Made by a program: the position numbers and the translations under genes. From Macrostomum hystrix (lineage: Eukaryota > Platyhelminthes > Macrostomidae): DNA of 64,000 nt. Of this stretch, positions 54,363-64,000 are shown one piece after another (within the stretch, counting starts at the first letter, position 1; each line of letters starts with the position of its first letter). Below the pieces are notes generated by a model that was given only the letters and a program-made list of their open reading frames with translations, searched no databases and was not told the origin of the DNA. The stretch lies in the NCBI GenBank assembly GCA_950097015.1, contig CATNEN010000003.1, forward strand, positions 1,364,001 to 1,428,000. Reading direction: 5' to 3'.

Positions 54363-56154
54363 TTATACATAGATCGAATTTCTTTTCGTGTCGAACATAA
54401 ACTTACCAGCAGGATCATGTTCACTGTCTTGCTTTCCTACAGCCTGAGAAGTAGCTGCTTGCTCGGCTGTAGACTGATACTGGCCTTTCTCATTAAGCAT
54501 CAGGACAGACTCACCCTTAGTCTGACCAATCTGCTCGCACACGCCGCCGCGGCTCGAACGGACTGCAGAAGCAGCCGCGCCCTCGCAGTCAAATCTTCTT
54601 TTCCGTCGCCGTCTGATCAGCACAGCAGCTACCGCCAATGCCGCGGCGAGTAGGCAAACGACTGCGCCAGCAAGAGCAAAACCGACTGCTGAATGGCTGT
54701 CAGACCTAAAACTCACATCTGAGCCCATGTGAGTCTCAAAGCCGGAGGACAGCGGACTCGTTGAGGGGCCTTCTGGAATTTCGGGCAGTCGCAGTTGCTC
54801 CACCAAACGCGCCAGCTGGTCGCCGTTGCATTGCGCGGACCTTCGCACAGAGCGAGTTGCCGTCTCCGGGAAGCTCAGCAGCGACAGCATCGGCCTGCTG
54901 CAGGCGTCGAACTCGATCACCGCTTCGTCTCGATCGGTCACTCTGAGTGAGGCGCACTGGCCAGTAAGTGTGGCTTGAGCTCTGCAATTCAGACAGCCGC
55001 ATCATGAGTCACCACTTCGTCACCTCAGGAGTGAAATGCTCGAGTCACCACTTCAGCATTGCGTAACCTCCTAAGCGAGGCGAAATTCTCACCTGAAATC
55101 AGACGCATTTCCAACCGGCACCAGCTTGCAGCCGCTCTTGTCACTAACAGCCGAAAGCACTGCGGCTGCACTCAGGAAAATTCCGAGACGGACTGGCTGG
55201 TTGAGGTGCAGCGGGCGCGTGTACGGAAAGTCTCTCATTTTGTCAGTGTCTGAAACAGATAAAGATCAGGCTTTAGCAATGGACTTGAAGGCTTGAGTTG
55301 TGTCTGACATTGCTCACTCACTAGCTCTGATGAAGTCTGCGATCTCAACCATGCTGCTGAAACTGGCGAGCTGTGCGCTGCCTCCGACGCTGGACACCAC
55401 CTGACTGGTCGTCTGGAGAGCGGTGGTCACGGCGTAGCAGTTGCCGCGGAAGCTGAGCATGTCTCTGCTGCACACTCCCGGGAGAGGTATCACAATCCTC
55501 AGGCTCTGAGCAATGGGCTTCTGTGCTTTCCTGTCCCAGTTCGCTTGCACTGTAAATTGCATTCTGAAATTGCCAAGCCGACTTAAAAAACTAATTTTAA
55601 GCAAACAAAAACATTAAAAGAACCAGTTTCAGACACAAAACCTTGTCTCACCGATCTCTCATTGGTTGGACCAGAAACATCCCGTGACGGAGCACAGTAT
55701 TTGAGTCGAGCATCATGAGTCCTTCTGACTGTCCGCTGCCCTGCTCTTCTGTTTCTTCGTTTCCATGGTTACGATCACGCATCTCCAGAACCAGCTGCAG
55801 GTCAGGTTGGACCGATCTCAACCTCACATCCCAGCGACAGCTCATGCGCTCCCGATTCTCGCTAGAAGGTTCGTCCACAACGTGAGGAATGATTGTCTCG
55901 TCTCTGTGATAGAAGTCATCCAGCTCTAAGATAAGTGTGAGCTTTTTAACGCAGTAATGATTTGCCGACTTAACTCTGTAATATAGATAAGTGTTAAAAA
56001 ACGTTTTTAGATCATATCCAAGCCAGCAGAAATATACTAACTACAGTTTGTATCAACGTTGCTAAAATTTTTGAGTCTATATAATTTGGTCCACCTACCC
56101 ATTCACCAACGCAAGAGTTAGTAGAACGACAAGAGAAACCGACTGTGCGACCAT
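54363..56154 (-). CDS. C6: lectin-like receptor, inverted twin of C8
   Basis: Minus-strand exons 56099-56154, 55652-55975, 55322-55563, 55093-55249 and 54363-54981 give 465 residues. Signal peptide AQSVSLVVLLTLALVNG. N-terminal module SANHYCVKKLTLILELDDFY then HRDETIIPH, CRWDVRL. CTLD: GVCSRDMLSFRGNCYAV, SAQLASFSSMVEI, VRLGIFLSA, FDACSRPMLSLLSF. Helix VGFALAGAVVCLLAAALAVA, two residues longer than in C8. The 80-residue tail is basic near the membrane (RRRRKRRFDC) and ends NSIYV, a possible PDZ-type terminus, with GQYQST inside. A 5' UTR intron ends directly before the ATG. Confidence 0.85.
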
Positions 56155-56856
56155 CTGAAATTTTCAAGCGACAAGCGACTTGGTAAAAACTAGCGTAAGC
56201 AGTATTGCGAGCCCAAAGCAAAAAATGAACTAAGGAACAGCCCAGGACACCAATCCACTCACCTTAGCGCGGTTAAAGAAAATAATATCCAGCATGTCGA
56301 CACAATTTGGATGCTGGCTGCTTTTATACAGCTTTCTTTTACGTGTTTGTCATTGTCAGATCTAAAAATATACTCTCGAGTGTCTCGACCACGCACACAT
56401 ATCGTAATGGACGCATAATCCTATTCGTTCAACTAGGCCGAGAACAATGCGAGTGTTCACTTACCAGGTAAGAAATTTTTGTTCCACATTAATGTTTCCG
56501 TCTTGAATAGTTTGTGTATTCCTAACAAACAAGAATGGGAATATAAAGAAACGAATTTTCTGCTCTGACTCGTTTACCTTAATTATAGTCGAAAATGAAA
56601 TTTCATTATCCCGTTGTATTTATCCCAAAAAGATCCCATCGCTCTTCCTACGAAAAAGTATGATGTTTTTCTCTCGCTTCTCGCCTGATCCCTTTGCTCT
56701 ACTCCAGGACACCTACGACGTCCTTCTCCGACCTTGGACTCCTTGTTCCCCTGCGAGTCTTCCCGATAAAATATCTTCTCCCTTCCCAAAACGAATCTCC
56801 GCGTGTCAAGCTCCAATCCCAGCTAACATTAACATCACCATCCCCTCGAGTCAAGG

Positions 56857-57232
56857 GGGGTCGGTGGCAGAGCGGTTATCGCGTTTGCCTCTCGCACCAC
56901 GGTAACTAAGTTCGATTCCACGGCGAGGCCACATTTATTCGGGGCGCAGCCGCGGAGAGAAGGCTTGGGGGCTTGTCGTGCAATTTACGCCCCTGTGGGT
57001 CAACCTCCAAGGCACAGTGAAATGTACACTGCCTGACGATGAGAAAGTCAGGTACACACCCGTGTGAGCATATGCCTGCGTACGGTATCTGTATGTGTGT
57101 GTGCTCAGGAGTCAGCGAAATGGGCAGAATTGCCTCCTCGCTGGCTGCGGTTCTAGTGTCACTAAATTGTGTGCCACTGCCCGCAGCCATCCTGCAATTA
57201 TTATTATCAATAGTATTATCCCTTCGAGTCAT
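56857..57232 (+). mobile_element. SINE-1, near-complete copy
   Basis: Head GTCGGTGGCAGAGCGGTTAT with GTTCGATTCCACGG, body CACTGCCTGACGATGAG and TCAGGAGTCAGCGAAATGGG, AT-rich tail. It sits in the left arm; its mirror copy at 61020-61385 is the same insertion copied with the arm. Confidence 0.88.
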
Positions 57233-57309
57233 CACCGCATGCCTTCGGCTCTTAAGACCGTTGGTCAGCATCGCGCCCAGCCGCCTGACGGGAGCTGACG
57301 GAACCGCCT

Positions 57310-58143
57310 GACTACAAGTGCAAGTGAAATATGCATTTCCATGACTCTGTTAAGTCCGTTGGTGCTATTGACGAGCATGCAGATATCCATGACAGATAAA
57401 TTGGCTTGTTTGTGATTTTTTGCTTGAGTTTTCAGAATTTTCAATTTAAATCGGATTCCCTGTACAATAGTTACAAAATAAACTATAGTTGATATTTACT
57501 CATCTGAGGAAAGAGTACTCATCTATTTTCGGTCTAATGCATGTGAGCGAATTATAAATTTAGTTTCTGTTCTTTACTATCGAGTTCCTTGTTCGCTGTC
57601 GCGTCAGAAAAGCTTGTACAGTGTCTAAATATATACCTGACCTAACATTTGGTATATGCAGCCAAATACTCGCGTGCTTGGACCGCACATCCATGTCACA
57701 GTCAAAGCACATACCACATACCAAAAATATCCGAGAGTATTCCATAGATTCCTCACATTCGCTGTCTTAGTCGTATGTGCGTCAAAATTGATGTACTTTA
57801 CAGCCAACGGCTTGTCCAAGCCTTTTCCCTGGATTTTCCCTGGATTATCCCTGGATTATTCCTTGGTGGCCTGCGTATAGTTCCATGTTACAGTCAAGGC
57901 TAAATATAGAGCTGCAGTCAAAAGCACTGGAGCAGTTGTGCAAAACAGTTTCAGCCCGTACATTCAACTACTGTACTTTGTAGTGCAAAATGAGCAGTGA
58001 ACACTCTGTTTTGCCATATTTTCATTATAATATATATTATCCATATACTAGTATAATATGAAGTTTTTGCATTTTTAGCTTTACTTTTTCTGATTTAAAG
58101 ATCAAACAAAAACGTTACACTGCTATAAGTTGAGAAAGTCCAT
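57310..58143. repeat. Inverted copy of the C5-C6 interval
   Basis: Reverse complement of 53760-54140 plus 52640-53080 without the intervening ~680 bp. Together they place inverted repeats on both sides of C6. The copy ends where C7 coding sequence begins. Confidence 0.85.
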
Positions 58144-58146
58144 TAT

Positions 58147-59147
58147 TACAGTTTACAGTGCAAGCGAACTGGGACAGGAAAGCACAGAAGCCCATTGCTC
58201 AGAGCCTGAGGATTGTGATACCTCTCCCGGGAGTGTGCAGCAGAGACATGCTCAGCTTCCGCGGCAACTGCTACGCCGTGACCACCGCTCTCCAGACGAC
58301 CAGTCAGGTGGTGTCCAGCGTCGGAGGCAGCGCACAGCTCGCCAGTTTCAGCAGCATGGTTGAGATCGCAGAGTTCATCAGAGCTAGTGAGTGAGCGCTA
58401 ATCATTCAGGTTGATGCGATTCCATATTCTCCCTCAATGAAAATATTTCAAACATTGACTTTCAGACAACGCCAGGCTGAACTCGTTACGGTACCGGCAG
58501 CCGCTGAGTTTGAATCTGCCGGTCCGACTCGGTCTGTTCCTCGCGTCAGTCGATGGCACAGTCCTGTCCATCGGCAGGAGTAATGGAAGCTGCGCGCTGC
58601 TGCAACAAGTCCCGGCGCTCACGCAGTTTAGGTAGGCCATGCGGTCCGCACAGTTCTTAGTTGGATTCTAATGCCTGGAGGCTTCTGACCAAAATCACTC
58701 CACTGACATTTCAGGACTATCGACGGTCCGTGCGCTTCTCTTCGATTTTTAACAGATACGAACCAGCCGAACGAAGCCGTAGTCGAGTTCGTCAGCTGTA
58801 ACAGGTCGATGCTGTCGCTTTTGAACTTCCGGGAGACTTCCCTGGAGAGTACCCAGCACTGTACCGATGTAAATGGGAGCCATTTTGATAACCGGCTTGC
58901 AGAGCTTGAGAAAATATTTCTAGAATTAAATTTCAACGGAAGTAATGCCAGTTCCAATTCTACGAGTACAGACTACTGGAATTTACACAGTGACGCTTCT
59001 GTCCTGAAATCGCACTTCTCTATGATAGCCTACATTCTTCTCGCTTACGCTGCAATAGCTGCTGCTTTAGTGATTTTACTAAGGGTTTGCAGCCATAAAA
59101 ACAATAGTTACTCGAGTGTGCATCAGGCTGCTATGCAGACAGTTTGA
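58147..59147 (+). pseudogene. C7: 5'-truncated chimeric lectin-like gene
   Basis: Only the last three family exons are present: up to 58387, then 58466-58631 and 58715-59147, in phase. The CTLD core exon matches C8 with one visible base difference (GAG for GAC: IAEFIRASE versus IADFIRASE). The following exons are divergent (PLSLNLPVRLGLFLAS, GPCASLRFLTDTN, FVSCNRSMLSLLNF, helix IAYILLAYAAIAAALVILL). The N-terminal module and signal exon are missing; upstream sequence is the inverted intergenic copy. It might still be expressed from another start, but it lacks a secretion signal. Confidence 0.75.
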
Positions 59148-59389
59148 CATTTTCCTATTCGTATCCTAAATAGTTCACTTGGCACAAGCCTCAGTAGGGT
59201 CGCTAGGAACCTGACTTCTCACAAAAAAATAAATATGATTATATTTTGCTAATACTATACTTATTTTTTTAAATAATATTCTTATTATTTTTATTATTAT
59301 TATTTTTTATTGTTATTATAAAGTGCTCACTGAAAAGAGGTGCTGATTTTCTTTATTTTTCCATATCGCAACTGCGAGAAGGCACTTAA

Positions 59390-60000
59390 CGACCGGATCT
59401 AATTTCACTTAACAACCGGATCTAATTTCACTTAACAACCGGATCTAATTTCACTTAACAACCGAATCTAATTTCACTTAACAACCGGATCTAATTTCAC
59501 TTAACAACCGAATCTAATTTCACTTAACAACCGGATCTAATTTTACTTAACAACCGGATCTAATTTCACTTAACAACCGAATCTAATTTTACTTAACAAC
59601 CGAATCTAATTTCACTTAACAACCGAATCTAATTTCACTTAACAACCGAATCTAATTTCACTTAACAACCGAATCTAATTTCACTTAACAACCGAATCTA
59701 ATTTCACTTAACAACCGGATCTAATTTCACTTAACAACCGGATCTAATTTCACTTAACAACCGGATCTAATTTTACTTAACAACCGGATCTAATTTCACT
59801 TAACAACCGAATCTAATTTCACTTAACAACCGAATCTAATTTCACTTAACAACCGAATCTAATTTCACTTAACAACCGAATCTAATTACACTTAACAACC
59901 GAATCTAATTTCACTTAACAACCGAATCTAATTTCACTTAACAACCGAATCTAATTTCACTTAACAACCGAATCTAATTTCACTTAACAACGGAATCTAA
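59390..60000 (+). repeat. 23-bp satellite-like tandem array
   Basis: About 26 copies of a unit with CTTAACAACCGAATCTAAT and TTCA (variant CCGGATC). The two variants occur in blocks, suggesting local amplification. It lies in the spacer of the inverted duplication, downstream of C7. Confidence 0.95.
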
Positions 60001-60686
60001 TCTAAAAGGCGAAAAAACGAAAGCAAAAGCGAACGCATAAAAGACACGCGAAACGAAAAGTTTTTGTTGGTGAAAAAATATGTTGTTAAATATTGAATTA
60101 ATTTTTAGGCATAAAATCGCATTATTTATATTGTCATTTATATTGTTTTCTAGATTTCTCTACCTTTTGTGTCCAGAATCTTGTAAATTCAGCTTCAAAT
60201 TTCACCCTGTGTCGAATTATGGATTCTGTTTTTGTTGTCAGGAGACTGTTTTGCATCACGTTGCTGTTCATGTTTGCCTCGATACCGCAGCCAGTGTTAT
60301 TCGGATCGGTTACTAATTTCCATATAATAGAGTCTTGTCGATTAGAATTAGAGTGAAGCCTAATTCTAATTAGAGTGATAATTATGTTTATCATTGAATT
60401 AGTGAAAGTGTAAAATGGTTCAAATATTCGTTAGACTTTTGAAGACTTATAGATTGCGCAATCGAGGTGGAACGACATTTTCATCAGACATTATTGCTAA
60501 GAAAACAAGAAGCATTAGAATCTGCCGCAGATTTTCCGGCTTTGCTAACGTAAATCGTTCGGCTTTTTAAAGAACTTTGAAATCGTTCGAGAACGATAGT
60601 GACGGTGTGGCCCATGCGGCGCAAACTGTTAGCATTATGCTTGAAACATAGTGATCTGTCAACTGAGCAGTTTATCGTTTATCGTT
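60000..60686. other. Spacer right end, no gene
   Basis: AT-rich sequence between the satellite and the right arm. No supported coding sequence. Confidence 0.5.
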
Positions 60687-61019
60687 AAATTTATAATTCG
60701 CTCACATGCATTAGACCGAAAATAGATGAGTACTCTTTCCTCAGATGAGTAAATATCAACTATAGTTTATTTTGTAACTATTGTACAGGGAATCCGATTT
60801 AAATTGAAAATTCTGAAAACTCAAGCAAAAAATCACAAACAAGCCAATTTATCTGTCATGGATATCTGCATGCTCGTCAATAGCACCAACGGACTTAACA
60901 GAGTCATGGAAATGCATATTTCACTTGCACTTGTAGTCAGGCGGTTCCGTCAGCTCCCGTCAGGCGGCTGGGCGCGATGCTGACCAACGGTCTTAAGAGC
61001 CGAAGGCATGCGGTGATGA

Positions 61020-61385
61020 CTCGAAGGGATAATACTATTGATAATAATAATTGCAGGAGGGCTGCGGGCAGTGGCTCACAATTTAGTGACACTAGAACCG
61101 CAGCCAGCGAGGAGGCAATTCTGCCCATTTCGCTGACTCCTGAGCACACACACATACAGATACCGTACGCAGGCATATGCTCATACCTGACTTTCTCATC
61201 ATCAGGCAGTGTACATTTCACTGTGCCTTGGAGGTTGACCTATAGGGGCGTAAATTGCACGACAAGCCCCCAAGCCTTCTCTCCGTGGCTGCGCCCCGAA
61301 TAAATGTGGCCTCGCCGTGGAATCGAACTTAGTTACCGTGGTGCGAGAGGCAAACGCGATAACCGCTCTGCCACCGACCCCCCTT
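61020..61385 (-). mobile_element. SINE-1 copy, mirror of 56857-57232
   Basis: Same insertion as in the left arm, inverted. Small differences include loss of the CACCCGTGTGAG part. Confidence 0.88.
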
Positions 61386-62074
61386 GACTCGAGGGGATGG
61401 TGATGTTGATGTTAGCTGGGATTGGAGCTTGACACGCGGAGATTCGTTTTGGGAAGGCAGAAGATATTTTATCGGGAAGAGTCGCAGGGGAACAAGGAGT
61501 CCAAGGTCGGAGAAGGACGTCGTAGGTGTCCTGGAGTAGAGCAAAGGATCAGGCGAGAAGCGAGAGAAAAACATCATACTTTTTCGTAGGAAGAGCGATG
61601 GGATCATTTTGGGATAAATACAACGGGATAATGAAATTTCATTTTCGTTTATAATTAAGTTAAACGAGTCAGAGCAGAAAATTAGTTTCTTTATATTCCC
61701 ACATTCTTGTTTGTTAGTAATACGCAAACTATTTACAAGACCGAAACATTAATGTGAAACAAAAATTTCTTACCTGGTAAGTGAACACTCGCATTGTTCT
61801 CGGCCTAGTTGAACGAATAGGATTATGCGTCCATTACGATATGTGTGCGTGGTCGAGACACTCGAGAGTATATTTTAAACAATGACAAACACGTTGTGTT
61901 TTTTCGACACACTGTGTCGACATGCTTGATATTACGAGCATATCGTATTATATACTTTAACCGCGCTAAGGTGAGTGGATTGGTGTGCTGTGCTGTTCCT
62001 TAGTTCATTGCTTTGGGCTCGCAATACAGCTTAATCTAGTTTTTACCAAGTCGCTTGTCGATTGAAAATTTCAG

Positions 62075-63860
62075 ATGGCCGCACAGTCGGTTTCTCTTGT
62101 CGTTCTACTAACTCTTGCGTTGGTGAATGGGTAGGTGGACCAAATTATATAGACTCAAAAATTTTAGCAACGTTGATACAAACTGTAGTTAGTATATTTC
62201 TGCTGGCTTGGATATGATCTAAAAACGTTTTTTAACACTTATCTATACTACAGAGTTGAGTCGGACAAACGTTACTGTCTTAACGAGCTCACGGTCACCT
62301 TAGAGCTGGATGACTTCTATCACAGAGACGAGACAATCATTCCTCACGTTGTTGACGAACCTTCAAGCGAGAATCGGGAGCGCATGAGCTGTCGCTGGGA
62401 TGTGAGGTTGAGATCGGTCCAACCTGACCTGCAGCTGGTTCTGGAGATGCGTGATCGTAACCATGGAAACGAAGAAACAGAAGAGCAGGGCAGCGGACAG
62501 TCAGAAGGACTCATGCTGCTCGACTCAAATACTGTGCTCCGTCACGGGATGTTTCTGGTCCAACCAATGAGAGATCGGTGAGACAAGGTTTTGTGTCTGA
62601 AACTGGTTCTTTTAATGTTTTTGTTTGCTTAAAATTAGTTTTTTAATTCGGCTTGGCAATTTCAGAATGCAATTTACAGTGCAAGCGAACTGGGACAGGA
62701 AAGCACAGAAGCCCATTGCTCAGAGCCTGAGGATTGTGATACCTCTCCCGGGAGTGTGCAGCAGAGACATGCTCAGCTTCCGCGGCAACTGCTACGCCGT
62801 GACCACCGCTCTCCAGACGACCAGTCAGGTGGTGTCCAGCGTCGGAGGCAGCGCACAGCTCGCCAGTTTCAGCAGCATGGTTGAGATCGCAGACTTCATC
62901 AGAGCTAGTGAGTGAGCAATGTCAGACACAACTCAAGCCTTCAAGTCCATTGCTAAAGCCTGATCTTTATCTGTTTCAGACACTGACAAAATGAGAGACT
63001 TTCCGTACACGCGCCCGCTGCACCTCAACCAGCCAGTCCGTCTCGGAATTTTCCTGAGCGCAGCCGCAGTGCTTTCGGCTGTTAGTGACAAGAGCGGCTG
63101 CAAGCTGGTGCCGGTTGGAAATGCGTCTGATTTCAGGTGAGAATTTCGCCTCGCTTAGGAGGTTACGCAATGCTGAAGTGGTGACTCGAGCATTTCACTC
63201 CTGAGGTGACGAAGTGGTGACTCATGATGCGGCTGTCTGAATTGCAGAGCTCAAGCCACACTTACTGGCCAGTGCGCCTCACTCAGAGTGACCGATCGAG
63301 ACGAAGCGGTGATCGAGTTCGACGACTGCAGCAGGCCGATGCTGTCGCTGCTGAGCTTCCCGGAGACGGCAACTCGCTCTGTTCGAAGGTCCGCGCAATG
63401 CAACGGCGCCCAGCTGGCGCGACTGGTGGAGCAACTGCGACTGCCCGAAATTCCAGAAGGCCCCTCAACGAGTCCGCTGTCCTCCGGCTTTGAGACTCAC
63501 AAGGGCTCAGATGTGAGTTTTAGGTCTGTCAGCCCTTCAGCAGTCGGTTTTGCTCTTGCTGGCGCAGTCGTTTGCCTACTCACCGCGGCATTAGCTGCTG
63601 TGCTGATCGGACGGCGACGGAAAAGAAGATTTGACTGCGAGGGCACGGCTGCTTCTGCAGTCCGTTCGCGCCGCGGCGGCGTGTGCGAGCAAATTGGTCA
63701 GACTAAGGGTGAGTCTGTCCTGATGCTTAATGAGAAAGGCCAGTATCAGTCTACAGCCGAGCAAGCAGCTACTTCTCAGGCTGTAGGAAAGCAAGACAGT
63801 GAACATGATCCTGCTGGTAATTTGATGTTCGACACGAAAAGAAATTCGATCTATGTATAA
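62075..63860 (+). CDS. C8: lectin-like type I membrane receptor
   Basis: Exons 62075-62130, 62254-62577, 62666-62907, 62980-63136 and 63248-63860 give 463 residues. Signal peptide AAQSVSLVVLLTLALVNG. N-terminal module SDKRYCLNELTVTLELDDFY then HRDETIIPH, CRWDVRL. CTLD: GVCSRDMLSFRGNCYAV, SAQLASFSSMVEI, VRLGIFLSA, CASLRVTDRDE, FDDCSRPMLSLLSF. Helix VGFALAGAVVCLLTAALAAV, then RRRKRRFDC and a tail ending NSIYV. It is highly similar to C6 except at the start of exon 2, where SANHYCVKKLTLI becomes SDKRYCLNELTVT. A 5' UTR intron (GTGAGT near 61972) ends immediately before the ATG. Confidence 0.87.
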
Positions 63861-64000
63861 CTGAGTAATTACTTCGACTTAATTTTCTGAAGCCTTTTTG
63901 TGGTACATTGTCTAGCTGCAGACGATCACGCATTATTTAGCTGCAGCCTATGTCTGTTTTTGTGGAAAGAAATACAACTGCTGTAAATTAGCCTGTAAAA

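Larger units (their letters stand above)
54222..57562. repeat. Left arm of a >3.3-kb inverted duplication
   Basis: It is the imperfect reverse complement of 60687-64000 and carries C6, its promoter side and a SINE-1. The right arm reaches the window edge, so the full length is unknown. By eye the arms differ by scattered substitutions and small indels. Confidence 0.9.
60687..64000. repeat. Right arm of the inverted duplication
   Basis: Reverse complement of 54222-57562, with C8 and a SINE-1. It runs off the window. Confidence 0.9.

Noticed and set aside
59390-60000. CRISPR-like array
   Set aside because: No unique spacers between units; a plain tandem satellite in a eukaryotic context.

Overview
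The window is nuclear DNA of an invertebrate animal. Genes are split by short GT-AG introns with consistent phases, the proteins are secreted or type I membrane receptors, and the rest is dense with minisatellites, tRNA-derived SINEs, LINEs, DNA transposons and tyrosine-recombinase elements. I see no bacterial or phage features. I cannot name the species; a spiralian such as a flatworm is only a guess.

Two interleaved receptor families form the gene content. Family C has a short N-terminal two-cysteine module (HYC ... CxW), a C-type-lectin-like domain (LSFxGxCY ... AQLASFSS ... DCSRPML), one membrane helix and a short tail. It is present at 10.3-13.2 kb (C1), 26.6-28.4 (C2), 43.8-45.2 (C3), 47.6-49.7 (C4), 50.9-52.3 (C5, damaged), 54.4-56.2 minus strand (C6), 58.1-59.1 (C7, 5'-truncated) and 62.1-63.9 (C8). 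A decayed exon (C0) lies at 0.74-1.0 kb. Family A has a signal peptide, a discoidin-like N-terminal module, repeated two-cysteine beta-sandwich modules, a membrane helix and a tail. It is present at 1.5-6.3 kb (A, 699 residues in my model) and 31.8-35.6 kb (B), with a relic (A') at 14.3-14.7 kb. The clustering, turnover, exon-sized conversion and tail diversity resemble immune or allorecognition receptor clusters; that role is inference.

The 52-64 kb end is structurally dynamic. C6 and C8 are near-identical genes on the arms of an imperfect inverted duplication of at least 3.3 kb, around a spacer holding C7 and a 23-bp satellite.

Between the receptor genes (8-26, 29-31, 36-43 and 46 kb) lie mobile elements: a complete-looking Ngaro/PAT-type YR retrotransposon with split direct repeats A1-ORFs-B1A2-B2 (38394-43029); three Crypton-like tyrosine recombinase genes plus one relic; a Tc1/mariner relic with TIRs and TA duplications; a P-superfamily derivative with 17-bp TIRs and an 8-bp target duplication, and a 61-bp miniature of it; LINE fragments; a Ty3/gypsy 3' end; and two SINE families.

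The strangest feature is a nest of hairpin elements at 18.9-20.5 kb, with relatives at 9.7 and 26.4 kb. Four of them share ends and loop core while each has a different stem sequence. The octamer GTCTATGG occurs 26 times (both strands) in and around such elements and in the Ngaro repeats, and in no exon that I modelled.
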